Notes: generated by a model not told the origin, from the sequence alone. A stretch of DNA of 64,000 bases from Wohlfahrtiimonas sp. G9077 (GCF_002252155.1 NZ_NEFD01000002.1:62001-126000); one strand, 5' to 3'. Shown: positions 46,957-55,437, counted from the stretch's first letter. Numbers and translations are program-made.

Positions 46957-47295
46957 ATGATCGAAGAGAAATTCAAGTTATTAGAATCAAAAGTGTTTAA
47001 ATTATTGGGTGAAAATCAAACCCTACGTGCTGAACTCTTAGTGCTCAATACAACATTGAATGAGCATAAATCGGAAGCAGTGGCCACCATTGAGTCATTA
47101 AAACATGATGCAGCGGCAAAATTGGCAGCCTTTGAACATGAATCGGCTGAAAAACTCTCCGCTTTAGAAACCTCAACGAGTGAGAAAATTGCTGCATTAG
47201 AAGCGGAAAATGAAAAAATTCAATCCCGCAATGTTGAGCTTAGCAACCATTTGAAAAAAATCATGAGCCGTTTAGAGTCTTTAGGCATTCAATAG
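46957..47295 (+). CDS. Coiled-coil protein, ZapB/TIGR02449-like
   Basis: A 112-residue protein that is almost entirely predicted coiled coil, with heptad-like Leu/Ala spacing throughout. The N-terminus MIEEKFKLLESKVFKLL and a NQTLRAELLVLN segment resemble the small TIGR02449/ZapB-like proteins found beside zapA, but it is longer than the 65-80 residues usual for that group because of an alanine/glutamate-rich middle. ATG 46957 has AAGGAC at a good distance; ATG 46951 is too close. It lies 9 bp before zapA, which suggests a role with the division ring. Confidence 0.75.
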   Translation: MIEEKFKLLESKVFKLLGENQTLRAELLVLNTTLNEHKSEAVATIESLKHDAAAKLAAFEHESAEKLSALETSTSEKIAALEAENEKIQSRNVELSNHLKKIMSRLESLGIQ

Positions 47296-47304
47296 GAGAA
47301 GAAC

Positions 47305-47598
47305 GTGGAACCGATTACCATTACCATTTTAGGCATCGACTATAAAATCTCTTGTCCGCCTGGCAAAGAGGATTCTTTAAAACGCTCAGCCGCTGCTTTA
47401 GACAGCCGTTTAGCAGCCATGCGCGCCAGTGGCAAAATGTCCCCTGAGCAAGCGGCAATCATGGTGGGTTTGCATTTATCGGATGAATTATTACAAGCCC
47501 AAGCGGATTTAGAAAACATTCGCTCAAGTTGGGTGGGTCATTTAGATTCCCTTAATGAGAAATTAGATGCCGCTTTAGTGACAAAGGATGGGCAATGA
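47305..47598 (+). CDS. zapA: Cell division protein ZapA
   Basis: Binds and bundles FtsZ filaments at the division ring. The 97-residue protein shows the ZapA head (ITITILGIDYKISCPPGKED, residues about 4-23) and the LDSRLAAMRASGKMSPEQAA helix. It starts with GTG, preceded by AGGAG. It overlaps the HIT gene by 4 bp. The 6S RNA gene that often lies next to zapA is not here. Confidence 0.92.
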   Translation: MEPITITILGIDYKISCPPGKEDSLKRSAAALDSRLAAMRASGKMSPEQAAIMVGLHLSDELLQAQADLENIRSSWVGHLDSLNEKLDAALVTKDGQ

Positions 47599-48005
47599 TT
47601 TTAGATGCCCGCATCGAGCAAAGCACGTTTTTTGTGGCCGAATTGCCCCTTTGTAATGTCTATTTACAAAATGAGTCACGTTTTGCGTGGCTCGTTTTGG
47701 TGCCGCGTCGTGAGAATGTCTCTGAGCTCATTGATTTATCCGAAGCAGATCAGCAGCAAGCCATGCGTGAGATGGCTTTAACCTCTCGCGTGATGCAAGG
47801 CTTATTCAGCCCAGATAAACTCAATGTGGCCAATTTAGGCAATGTGGTTAAACAGTTGCACATTCATGTGGTGGCACGCTTTGCGACCGATGTCGCATGG
47901 CCAGATCCCATTTGGGGCAAATTCAGTGCACCGATTGTGTATCGTGAAGCAGAGGCAGCAGCCTTAGTGAAAAAATTACAAGCGGCATTGATTGAGGGGT
48001 TATGA
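47595..48005 (+). CDS. HIT domain nucleotide-binding protein
   Basis: A 136-residue histidine-triad family protein, probably a nucleotide hydrolase or transferase. The motif reads QLHIHVVA at residues 87-94: the first two histidines are present, but the third position of HxHxH is Val, a variant I associate with this proteobacterial subgroup. FAWLVLVPRRENVSEL and DVAWPDPIWG are further family features. It overlaps zapA and yihY by 4 bp each, implying translational coupling. The substrate is unknown. Confidence 0.88.
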   Translation: MILDARIEQSTFFVAELPLCNVYLQNESRFAWLVLVPRRENVSELIDLSEADQQQAMREMALTSRVMQGLFSPDKLNVANLGNVVKQLHIHVVARFATDVAWPDPIWGKFSAPIVYREAEAAALVKKLQAALIEGL

Positions 48006-48991
48006 AGTTAGTTGAACGCGCCAATGCATGGCTATGGGAAGGTGAGCATACGCCGCTCAAATGGAGTTGCCGTTTACTGTATCGCTTGCTAGAGAGCGTC
48101 TCAAAAGAGGGCATTCGCACGCAAGCCCAAGCTTTAGCCTACACCACAATTTTATCCATCGTCCCTTTTATGGCAGTGAGTTTCTCCATTTTAAAGAGCT
48201 TTGGCGTGTATCAAACGTTTGTGCCAATGCTTCATAAAGGCTTTGATGCCATTGGCTTACACGATGCGCAATTGATGGATACATTGATTGGCTTTGTGGA
48301 CAATGTGCAAGTGGGGCTCCTTGGCAGTATTGGTTTTGTGGTGCTGTTTTATACCGTGGTGAGTTTGATGAGCACCATTGAAAGCGCCTTTAACTCAGCG
48401 TGGGGTGTTGAGAAAAATCGTGCCTTTGCGCAGCGTTTTGCCTATTATTTGGTGGCGGTGCTCTTTGGTCCTGTGTTGATTTTTTCGCTCATCTCATTGA
48501 TTTCAAGTGCAGTCATTGTGCAAGCTTTTCAAGTGCCGGTGCCTGTGTGGCTTACTAAATATGCCAGTGAAGGGCTCACCATTGGACTGTTGACATTGGT
48601 GATCTCAGCGGTCTATTTTTTACTGACAAATGCGAAGGTGAAGATCATACCAGCTTTAATTGGCGGATTGGTGGCTGCGATTGCTTGGCACTTTATGGGC
48701 AAGATTTTTGCAGATTTTATTGCCACATCCAGTAAATATTCTGGCATTTACTCAGGTTTTGCCAGCGTGATTTTATTTTTCATTTGGATGGATTTGACGT
48801 GGCTTGTGATTTTGCTCGGTAACCGTTTGACATGTTTGTTGCAATACCCGCAGCAATTGATGAAGCAAGCGGGCACAGAAACCTCAAGCGTGCCAGAGAG
48901 CATCACCTTGACCATTTCACCTAAAGATAAATATGGCAAAGAATGGGTGGTCGAATCGATCGTCACAAAGAAGGAGACATCCCTTGGATAA
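48002..48991 (+). CDS. YihY/BrkB family inner-membrane protein
   Basis: A 329-residue integral membrane protein of the YihY family with about six helices. Typical segments are TQAQALAYTTILSIVPFMAV, ESAFNSAWGVEKNR and SGFASVILFFIWMDLTWLVI. The family was once called ribonuclease BN, which is now regarded as a misassignment. The role is unknown. It overlaps the HIT gene by 4 bp and the ycgN start by 8 bp. Confidence 0.9.
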   Translation: MKLVERANAWLWEGEHTPLKWSCRLLYRLLESVSKEGIRTQAQALAYTTILSIVPFMAVSFSILKSFGVYQTFVPMLHKGFDAIGLHDAQLMDTLIGFVDNVQVGLLGSIGFVVLFYTVVSLMSTIESAFNSAWGVEKNRAFAQRFAYYLVAVLFGPVLIFSLISLISSAVIVQAFQVPVPVWLTKYASEGLTIGLLTLVISAVYFLLTNAKVKIIPALIGGLVAAIAWHFMGKIFADFIATSSKYSGIYSGFASVILFFIWMDLTWLVILLGNRLTCLLQYPQQLMKQAGTETSSVPESITLTISPKDKYGKEWVVESIVTKKETSLG

Positions 48992-49433
48992 GCAAACCCC
49001 ATTTTGGGAAGCCCCTTTAGAAACATTGAGCAGTGATGAGTGGGAGCAATTGTGTGATGGTTGCGGCTTGTGCTGTTTAAACAAGATTGAAGACATTGAT
49101 ACTGGCGATATTTACACAACCCGAGTGGCGTGTGATTTACTCGATTTAAAAAGCTGTCAATGCACCAATTATGCCAATCGTAAACGCTTTGTGCCCGATT
49201 GCATTAAACTCACGTATGAGATGATTCAAGAGATTGAATGGTTGCCAGAAAGCTGCGCATACATTCGCCGCTATCACAATCAGCCGTTGCCAAAATGGCA
49301 TCATCTTTTAACCGGCAGCCGTGACACTGTGCGTGAATATGTGGATTGTGGGCAGCGCCTTATCCACGAAAAGTCGGCGAAAAAGCCATTGTATTACTAT
49401 GTGATTGAAGGAGATTTAGTCCGTGAGTCATAA
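48984..49433 (+). CDS. UPF0260 family protein YcgN
   Basis: Small cysteine-rich protein related to E. coli YcgN. A cysteine cluster (C24, C27, C30, C31 in CDGCGLCC) is followed by CQCTNY and further cysteines, suggesting a zinc or iron-sulfur site of the YkgJ/UPF0153 kind. The TTG at 48984 has AAGGAG seven bases upstream and yields 149 residues with the family N-terminus (MDKQTPFWEAPLETL). An upstream in-frame extension to 48933 is rejected. Function is unknown. It overlaps yihY and moaC. Confidence 0.88.
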   Translation: MDKQTPFWEAPLETLSSDEWEQLCDGCGLCCLNKIEDIDTGDIYTTRVACDLLDLKSCQCTNYANRKRFVPDCIKLTYEMIQEIEWLPESCAYIRRYHNQPLPKWHHLLTGSRDTVREYVDCGQRLIHEKSAKKPLYYYVIEGDLVRES

Positions 49434-49908
49434 TGAATTAACACACTTTAATCAAGCGGGCGAAGCCCATATGGTTAATGTTGCTGAAAAAAGTGACACC
49501 AAGCGCATTGCCATTGCCCATGGCAAAATCACCATGAATGATGTGGCGTTTAAAGCTTTAACGCAAGGTGAAAGCAAAAAAGGGGATGTGCTTGGCATCG
49601 CGCGCATTGCTGCGATTCAAGCAACAAAACAGACATCATTGTTGATTCCGCTATGTCATCCACTACCTTTAACGCACGTGTCTGTTGAGTTTAAATTGTG
49701 TGAAGGCAATACCTTAGAGATCATCGTGCAAACTGAAACAGTGGGCAAAACAGGTGTAGAGATGGAAGCGATTACAGGTGTTTCTGTGGGTTTAATGACC
49801 GTTTATGATATGCTAAAGGCTGTGGATAAATCCATGGTGTTGAGTCAAATCGAGCTCCTAGAAAAAATGGGTGGCAAGAGCGGACACTATAAACTCACTG
49901 AAAAGTGA
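49423..49908 (+). CDS. moaC: Cyclic pyranopterin monophosphate synthase MoaC
   Basis: Second enzyme of molybdenum cofactor synthesis, converting the MoaA product to cyclic pyranopterin monophosphate. The 161-residue protein shows LTHFNQAGEAHMVNV, LIPLCHPLPLTHV, GKTGVEMEAITGVS and the C-terminal KMGGKSGHY. GTG 49423 has AAGGAG nine bases upstream and overlaps ycgN by 11 bp. No moaA, moaD or moaE is nearby, so the pathway must be completed elsewhere. Confidence 0.95.
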   Translation: MSHNELTHFNQAGEAHMVNVAEKSDTKRIAIAHGKITMNDVAFKALTQGESKKGDVLGIARIAAIQATKQTSLLIPLCHPLPLTHVSVEFKLCEGNTLEIIVQTETVGKTGVEMEAITGVSVGLMTVYDMLKAVDKSMVLSQIELLEKMGGKSGHYKLTEK

Positions 49909-49915
49909 AGAATTT

Positions 49916-49944
49916 TTGACAAAAAAATCAGCAAAGATTAGAAT
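49916..49944 (+). promoter_or_regulatory. Promoter of yceD-rpmF
   Basis: A consensus TTGACA at 49916-49921, a 17-bp spacer and TAGAAT at 49939-49944 lie 38 bp before yceD. A hairpin (AAAGATT/AATCTTT, 49933-49954) overlaps the -10 and ends in Ts; it could terminate moaC transcripts. Confidence 0.7.
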
Positions 49945-49981
49945 AGCAATCTTTTTTGAGAATATTAGCAGGGTATTTTAA

Positions 49982-50482
49982 GTGAAATACGCAGAGTTTC
50001 CCCTCAGAAAAACTGTCAATGAAGGACGGGTTTACGATGATGCGCTCGACGTCGAGCTTTTTCCTCGATTGAGAGATGCAGTGCATTCGGTCGATTCGCC
50101 CATTCGTTTTCGAATTCAAGGTGAAACCAATGCATTAGGGCAAAAAGAGATCAATGGTAATGTGGAAGTGACCCTTTCACAAATTTGCCAACGATGTTTA
50201 GAACCTTTCGAGACAAAGTTTGATTTGCCCATTCACTGGATTCCTGTCAAAGATGAGTCTGAGCAAGAGTTCATTGGCGATGACGAGGCCATTTTAGTAG
50301 TTGACGAAGATGATGTGAATCTCTTAGAACTATTAGAGGACGAGCTATTATTAGCTTTACCTTTAGTGCCAAAGCATGACCTAAATGAGGATTGCGAAGG
50401 AAAGGATTATTTAGAAAAGCTCCAACCGCAAGAGGAAACAAGACAACCTTTTGCAGAGCTTGCTGAATTACTAAAAAAATAG
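49982..50482 (+). CDS. yceD: 23S rRNA accumulation protein YceD (DUF177)
   Basis: DUF177 protein linked to 23S rRNA and large-subunit accumulation. The CxxC pair (C69, C72 in ICQRCLEPFE) and an acidic C-terminal region with LLLALPLVPKH are characteristic. Length is 166 residues from GTG 49982. It is followed 33 bp later by rpmF and then plsX-fabH-fabD, a conserved arrangement joining ribosome and lipid synthesis. Confidence 0.92.
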   Translation: MKYAEFPLRKTVNEGRVYDDALDVELFPRLRDAVHSVDSPIRFRIQGETNALGQKEINGNVEVTLSQICQRCLEPFETKFDLPIHWIPVKDESEQEFIGDDEAILVVDEDDVNLLELLEDELLLALPLVPKHDLNEDCEGKDYLEKLQPQEETRQPFAELAELLKK

Positions 50483-50515
50483 TTTTTCTTTAGTAAATTT
50501 TAAGAGGAAATAGAC

Positions 50516-50710
50516 ATGGCTGTTCAGAAATCAAAAGTAACACGTTCAAAGCGTAATATGCGTCGTGCACACGACTTCTTAACAAGTGCACAATTAAGCA
50601 CTGATGCGACAAGCGGTGAATTACATCGTCGTCACCACATCACTGCTAACGGCTTTTACCGTGGTCGCCAAGTATTAAATTTTGATAAAAATGTACCAAC
50701 TGTAGAGTAA
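50516..50710 (+). CDS. rpmF: 50S ribosomal protein L32
   Basis: Small large-subunit protein, 64 residues, with the typical [20 protein letters not shown] start and a [17 protein letters not shown] segment. GAGGAAA precedes the ATG. It shows no zinc-binding CxxC pairs, so it is the cysteine-free form. A strong hairpin terminator follows. Confidence 0.97.
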   Translation: MAVQKSKVTRSKRNMRRAHDFLTSAQLSTDATSGELHRRHHITANGFYRGRQVLNFDKNVPTVE

Positions 50711-50733
50711 TTACGCTCAATTGTTGATAAAGT

Positions 50734-50768
50734 AAAACCTACGTAAATGTACATTTGCGTGGGTTTTT
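50734..50768 (+). terminator. Terminator after rpmF
   Basis: The stem AAAACCTACGTAAAT/ATTTGCGTGGGTTTT has 15 pairs, two of them G-U, around GTAC and ends in Ts. plsX begins shortly after. Confidence 0.88.
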
Positions 50769-50796
50769 TTATTAAATAATTCTATTGGATAGTACG

Positions 50797-51852
50797 GTGC
50801 TTAATCAAAAAATTACGATTGCAGTGGATGTAATGAGTGGCGATAAAGGCTTAGCTGAGTTATTGCCGGCTGTTATTTCGACTGTTAAAGAACATGATCA
50901 ATTGACTGTGATTGCCGTTGGGCAACAAGAGCAGTTAAAAGCGCACATTGGCAATCATCCTATGGTGACCTCAGGTCGCATCATCATCCATCATGCAAGT
51001 GAAGTGGTGGCGATGGATGAACAACCCCAAAGTGCACTGAAGAACAAAAAAGATTCCTCCATGCGTGTGGCCATCAACTTAGTGAAAAATGGTCAAGCGA
51101 TGGCGTGTGTCTCTGCGGGTAATACGGGGGCTTTAATGGCCACGGCACGCTTTGTGCTCAAAACAATGCCTGGGATTGATCGCCCGGCAATCTGTACGGT
51201 GTTGCCGTCGATTCGCTCGCCTTATAAACATGTACACATGCTCGATTTAGGGGCAAATGTGGATGAAGAGCCAAAACATTTACAGCAATTTGCCATGATG
51301 GGTTCCCTCATTGCAACGGCTGTGGATAAAAACGAAAATCCTAAAGTGGCGCTCCTTAACATTGGCTCAGAAGCCATTAAGGGCAACAGTTTAGTGCGTG
51401 AGACTGCGAAATTATTACAAAATACAGATGTGAACTACATTGGTTTTGTGGAAGGTGATGGCATCTTCTTTGATGATGTAGACGTTGTCGTTTGTGATGG
51501 TTTTTCGGGCAATGTGGCATTGAAAACATTGGAAGGCTCATGCAAATTGGTGGCGAAGTATTTAGAAGCCTCCTACAAACAGAACATTTTCACAAAAATG
51601 GCGGCTTTGATCTCAAAGCCAGTGTTGCGCTCCTTAAAGAGCAAAGTGGATCCACGCAACTACAATGGCGCAAGTTTACTTGGGCTGCGCGGCATTGTGG
51701 TCAAATCTCATGGAAATGCCGATCGCATTTCATTTGCCAATGCCATCAACATTGCCATTAAGCTCGCAGATCAAGACGTTGTGGGCAAGATCGAGAAGCA
51801 ATTTTCAGTGGAAGATGGTATAACATCCGATTCGGAACAAGTTAAAGGTTAA
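50797..51852 (+). CDS. plsX: Phosphate acyltransferase PlsX
   Basis: Makes acyl-phosphate from acyl-ACP for phospholipid synthesis. Family segments include EVVAMDEQPQSALKNKKDSS, CVSAGNTGALMA, MLDLGANVD and VCDGFSGNVALKT. The N-terminal motif reads DVMSGDKG where most PlsX proteins have D-x-MGGD, a notable substitution. The start is uncertain: GTG 50797 has GGAT upstream, while TTG 50785 has no ribosome site. Length is 351 residues from GTG. fabH follows after 3 bp. Confidence 0.93.
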   Translation: MLNQKITIAVDVMSGDKGLAELLPAVISTVKEHDQLTVIAVGQQEQLKAHIGNHPMVTSGRIIIHHASEVVAMDEQPQSALKNKKDSSMRVAINLVKNGQAMACVSAGNTGALMATARFVLKTMPGIDRPAICTVLPSIRSPYKHVHMLDLGANVDEEPKHLQQFAMMGSLIATAVDKNENPKVALLNIGSEAIKGNSLVRETAKLLQNTDVNYIGFVEGDGIFFDDVDVVVCDGFSGNVALKTLEGSCKLVAKYLEASYKQNIFTKMAALISKPVLRSLKSKVDPRNYNGASLLGLRGIVVKSHGNADRISFANAINIAIKLADQDVVGKIEKQFSVEDGITSDSEQVKG

Positions 51853-51855
51853 AGC

Positions 51856-52809
51856 ATGTACTCTAAGATTATTGGAACAGGTCACTACTTGCCAAACAAC
51901 GTGGTCACCAATCATGACTTAGCAAAAAAGATTGAAACAAGTCATGACTGGATTGTGGAGCGTACAGGGATTCATCAGCGCTACATCGCAGAGGAAGGCG
52001 AAACAGCGACAAGTTTTGGTGCCAATGCGGCGCGTTCTGCATTAGAAAATGCAGGTTTGAGCGCAGAGGACATTGATTTAATCGTTGTGGCAACCTCCAC
52101 ACCCGATAAAGTGTATCCATCGACTGCCACATTGATCCAAGCAGAGTTAGGCAACCATTTTGCCCCTGCATTTGATGTCACCGCAGCATGTTCAGGCTTT
52201 ATTTATGCCTTGAGCGTTGCGGATAATTTCATCAAAGCCGGTTCAGCAACACGTGCCTTAGTGATCGGAACAGAGGTGTATTCACGCCTATTGAACTGGG
52301 ATGATCGCTCAACATGTGTATTGTTTGGCGATGGGGCAGCGGCCATTATCTTAGAGGCGAGCGAAACCGCTGGCGTATTGTCTACACACATCCATTCCGA
52401 TGGTCGCCATGCAGATTTATTGATGGTGGATCGTCCGTATGTGGATGATGTGGATGGTAATCCGTATGTACAAATGAAGGGCAGCGAAGTGTTTAAGCAC
52501 GCGGTCTCTAAATTGCATCAAATTGTCTCCGAAACATTGACGCACAACAATATTGACCCAAGCGAAGTGGATTGGTTGATTCCGCATCAAGCCAACCTTC
52601 GCATCATCAATGCGACGGCGAAAAAAATGGGCTTAGATTCCAGTAAAATCGTCATCACTGTAGATCAGCATGCGAACACATCCGCAGCGAGCATTCCATT
52701 GGCATTAGATGCGGCGCGCCGTGATGGTCGCGTCAAAGAAGGACAATTGATTTTATTAGAAGCATTTGGCGGCGGATTCACTTGGGGTTCTGCGCTCATT
52801 CGCATGTAA
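51856..52809 (+). CDS. fabH: 3-oxoacyl-ACP synthase III (FabH)
   Basis: Condenses acetyl-CoA with malonyl-ACP to start fatty-acid synthesis. The catalytic triad keeps E. coli numbering: C112 (TAACSGF), H244 (IPHQAN) and N274 (HANTSAAS). Length is 317 residues, equal to E. coli FabH. It lies between plsX (3 bp) and fabD (14 bp). Confidence 0.97.
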   Translation: MYSKIIGTGHYLPNNVVTNHDLAKKIETSHDWIVERTGIHQRYIAEEGETATSFGANAARSALENAGLSAEDIDLIVVATSTPDKVYPSTATLIQAELGNHFAPAFDVTAACSGFIYALSVADNFIKAGSATRALVIGTEVYSRLLNWDDRSTCVLFGDGAAAIILEASETAGVLSTHIHSDGRHADLLMVDRPYVDDVDGNPYVQMKGSEVFKHAVSKLHQIVSETLTHNNIDPSEVDWLIPHQANLRIINATAKKMGLDSSKIVITVDQHANTSAASIPLALDAARRDGRVKEGQLILLEAFGGGFTWGSALIRM

Positions 52810-52823
52810 TACAAGAGGTTTTT

Positions 52824-53768
52824 ATGATTCAAAATGATTTGGCTTTTATTTTTCCAGGACAAGGCTCACAAACAGAAGGCATGCTCAGTGATGTGAAAGA
52901 TCATCCTGTGGTGGCAGCAACGTTGGCAGAAGCAAACGAAGCATTGGGCTTTGACTTAAGCACCATTATTTTGGAAGGCTCAAAAGAAGAATTGAACAAA
53001 ACTGTGATCACACAACCTGCCATTTTAACGGTGAGCATTGCGTTGTGGCGTTTATGGTGTGAATCCACAGACGTTCGCCCACAATTTTTAGCCGGTCACA
53101 GCTTAGGTGAATACTCAGCGATGGTGGCTTCAGGCGTTTTATCGTTTAAAGATGCTGTGCAATTGGTTGCGAAGCGTGCAGCATACATGCAAGATGCAGT
53201 CAAACCTGGTGAAGGCGCAATGGCAGCCATTTTAGGCATGGATGATGCCGCTGTGGTTGCATTGTGTGAAGAGGCAGCAAATGGCGAAGTGTTATCTGCT
53301 GTGAATTTTAACTCACCAGGTCAAGTGGTGATTGCAGGGACAAGCGCTGCCGTTGAACGCGCAAGTGCGTTAGCGAAAGAGAAAGGTGCCCGTAAAGCAA
53401 TGCCATTGCCAGTTTCGGTGCCTTCTCATTGTATGCTCATGAAGCCAGCGGCTGATCGCTTAGCGGTGGATATGGATACATTGACCTTTCATGCGCCTAG
53501 CATTGCGGTATTGCACAATGTGGACGTACAAAGCCACACAGATGCACAAACCATTAAAACTTGTTTAATCGAACAGTTGTATCAACCAGTGCGCTGGACA
53601 GAAACCATCGAAGCGATGGCCAAAGCTGGCGTGACGCGTTTAGTTGAATGTGGCCCAGGTAAAGTATTAACAGGCTTAAATAAGCGCATTGATAAGGGGC
53701 TCACCTCTTATAATATTGACAGTGAAGCAACATTGAATGAGGTTGTAGAGAATTTTGCGTCGAATTAA
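52824..53768 (+). CDS. fabD: Malonyl-CoA:ACP transacylase (FabD)
   Basis: Transfers malonyl from CoA to ACP. The nucleophile S93 lies in GHSLGEYSA and the catalytic H202 in VPSHCMLM; the N-terminal IFPGQGSQ is intact. Length is 314 residues from ATG 52824, which has AGAGG upstream; an in-frame extension back into fabH is rejected. It overlaps yciB by 14 bp. fabG and acpP, which usually follow, are absent here. Confidence 0.97.
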   Translation: MIQNDLAFIFPGQGSQTEGMLSDVKDHPVVAATLAEANEALGFDLSTIILEGSKEELNKTVITQPAILTVSIALWRLWCESTDVRPQFLAGHSLGEYSAMVASGVLSFKDAVQLVAKRAAYMQDAVKPGEGAMAAILGMDDAAVVALCEEAANGEVLSAVNFNSPGQVVIAGTSAAVERASALAKEKGARKAMPLPVSVPSHCMLMKPAADRLAVDMDTLTFHAPSIAVLHNVDVQSHTDAQTIKTCLIEQLYQPVRWTETIEAMAKAGVTRLVECGPGKVLTGLNKRIDKGLTSYNIDSEATLNEVVENFASN

Positions 53769-54330
53769 TATTCCACAAATTGCCCTCGGTGCAACATCGG
53801 TTGCATTTTTAGCAGCATTCTTTTTTGGTGGTAAAGATTTAATTTTTGCCACGAAAGTTCTACTCATCAGCGCAATTGTTGCGGCTGCAGCTTGCGTTGT
53901 GTGTTATCGTCAAACGAACATGAAAACTTGGGGCATGCTGATCAGCTTGTTATTGTTTTCTGGTTTGACGGTCTATTTTGACAATGAAGCTTTCATTAAA
54001 TGGCGGCCAACGGTGATCAATGCAGTGCTTTGTATTGCTTTGTTGGTGATGTATTTTTCTAAAACGATGCCATTTAAATACTTTTTTGCCAAGCACTTAG
54101 AGCTCAATATTCCTGATCATGTTTGGCTCAAACAAAACTTGATTTGGATGACCTATTTCTTCATCAGCGGGCTCATTAACACTGCATTGGTGGTGATGAA
54201 TGTGTCAAATGAAGGTTGGGTGCTCTACAAAACCGTGATTGGTCCAATTTTAGCCACAATTTTCTCATTGGTGATGATCGGTTATCTTTACCGTGAGAAC
54301 AAAAAACACAATCAAGCAAAGGAGTCATAA
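53755..54330 (+). CDS. yciB: Inner-membrane septation-type protein YciB
   Basis: A 191-residue YciB/IspZ family protein with about five membrane helices. The family hallmark FDNEAFIKWRPTVINAVL is present. It starts with TTG inside the last codons of fabD. YciB is linked to cell-envelope synthesis and septation in enterobacteria. The run yciB-bolA-parvulin downstream occurs in other Gammaproteobacteria. Confidence 0.9.
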   Translation: MRRINIPQIALGATSVAFLAAFFFGGKDLIFATKVLLISAIVAAAACVVCYRQTNMKTWGMLISLLLFSGLTVYFDNEAFIKWRPTVINAVLCIALLVMYFSKTMPFKYFFAKHLELNIPDHVWLKQNLIWMTYFFISGLINTALVVMNVSNEGWVLYKTVIGPILATIFSLVMIGYLYRENKKHNQAKES

Positions 54331-54332
54331 GC

Positions 54333-54602
54333 ATGAATGTTCAAAGAGTTGAGCGCATTGAAGCGTTACTTCGTGAAAATTTATCCCCAGAGTTCCTTGA
54401 AATTGAGGATGATAGCCACCATCATGCAGGACATGCCGGCGCACAAAATGGTGCAGGCCATTTCTCTGTGAAGATCTGTTCGCGTGCATTTATTGGGCAA
54501 ACCCCCATCAAACGTCACAGAATGGTCTATGCAGCGTTAGCGTCAATGATGGACAGCGACATCCACGCATTGAGTATTGATGCAACCGTTCCGACAGAAT
54601 AA
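54333..54602 (+). CDS. BolA family protein
   Basis: An 89-residue BolA-fold protein. Such proteins partner monothiol glutaredoxins in iron-sulfur trafficking, and some act as regulators. Visible features are the histidine-rich EDDSHHHAGHAG loop, HFSVKICSRAF and the RHRMVYAALASMM helix with its conserved RH. It starts 2 bp after yciB and ends 10 bp before the parvulin gene. Which BolA subgroup it belongs to is not resolved. Confidence 0.9.
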   Translation: MNVQRVERIEALLRENLSPEFLEIEDDSHHHAGHAGAQNGAGHFSVKICSRAFIGQTPIKRHRMVYAALASMMDSDIHALSIDATVPTE

Positions 54603-54612
54603 GGACATGATT

Positions 54613-55437
54613 ATGAAAAAAACATTGATTAGTGCAGCATTGGTAATGAGCAGTTTTGTAGGCGCAAGCTTTGCCCAAACATTCGAAGTGCCAGATCCTG
54701 TGGCGATTGTTGATGGTAAGCCTTTGTCTAAAGCAGCGTTTCAAGCAGCCATTGAACCGGTTGTGGGTACGGATGATTTATCCTTTTTACAAAACTCACA
54801 ACAGCTCAATGATTTGATTGCACAATATGCATTGCAAGAAAAATTGGCCGCTAAAGCGAAAAAAGAGCAGTTAGATGAAACTCCTGAGTATAAAAAATTC
54901 ATCGAACATGCAGAGCGTTTAGGTTTATCCCAAGCGTATTTGAAAAAAACATTAGACAGCATTCAGATCTCAGATGATGAAGTGAAAGCTGAATATGACA
55001 AACAAGTCAAAGCCCTTGATAAAAATGAGTATCGCGCGGCGCACATTTTAGTGGATTCAAAAGAAGAAGCCGATAAAGTGCTTGCTGAGTTAAAAGCGAA
55101 GAAAAAACCTTTGTCTTTTGCAGAGGCTGCGAAGAAATACTCTAAAGATCCGGGCTCAAAAGCAAATGGCGGTGAACTCGGTTGGTTCCGTGCACAAGTG
55201 ATGGTGCCTGAGTTTGGTGAAGCGTTACAAACCATGAAGCCAGGTGAGGTGTCAGCTGAACCTGTGAAAACACAGTTTGGTTACCACATCATTAATTTAG
55301 AAGAAGTGCGTGAAACACCTGTAGCCACTTTAGATGAGTCTAAAGATCGCATCAAAGAATCCCTCACAGAGCAAAAGCTTCGTGATAAAATTGAAGCGAT
55401 TCAGCAAAAAATTAAAATCGAGTATAAAGCGCAATAA
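54613..55437 (+). CDS. Periplasmic parvulin-type peptidyl-prolyl isomerase
   Basis: Exported folding factor of the PpiC/PrsA/SurA kind, 274 residues. A signal peptide covers about residues 1-21. A helical N-terminal domain is followed by one parvulin domain (about 138-235: YRAAHILVDSKEEA, GGELGWFRAQVMVPEFGEA, TQFGYHIINLEE) and a lysine-rich tail. ATG 54613 is chosen because it places the signal peptide first; upstream in-frame ATGs lie inside bolA. A terminator follows. Confidence 0.92.
   Translation: MKKTLISAALVMSSFVGASFAQTFEVPDPVAIVDGKPLSKAAFQAAIEPVVGTDDLSFLQNSQQLNDLIAQYALQEKLAAKAKKEQLDETPEYKKFIEHAERLGLSQAYLKKTLDSIQISDDEVKAEYDKQVKALDKNEYRAAHILVDSKEEADKVLAELKAKKKPLSFAEAAKKYSKDPGSKANGGELGWFRAQVMVPEFGEALQTMKPGEVSAEPVKTQFGYHIINLEEVRETPVATLDESKDRIKESLTEQKLRDKIEAIQQKIKIEYKAQ

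Noticed and set aside
47296-47600. 6S RNA gene next to zapA
   Set aside because: zapA is flanked by coding sequence with 9-bp and overlapping junctions, so there is no space for a 180-nt RNA.
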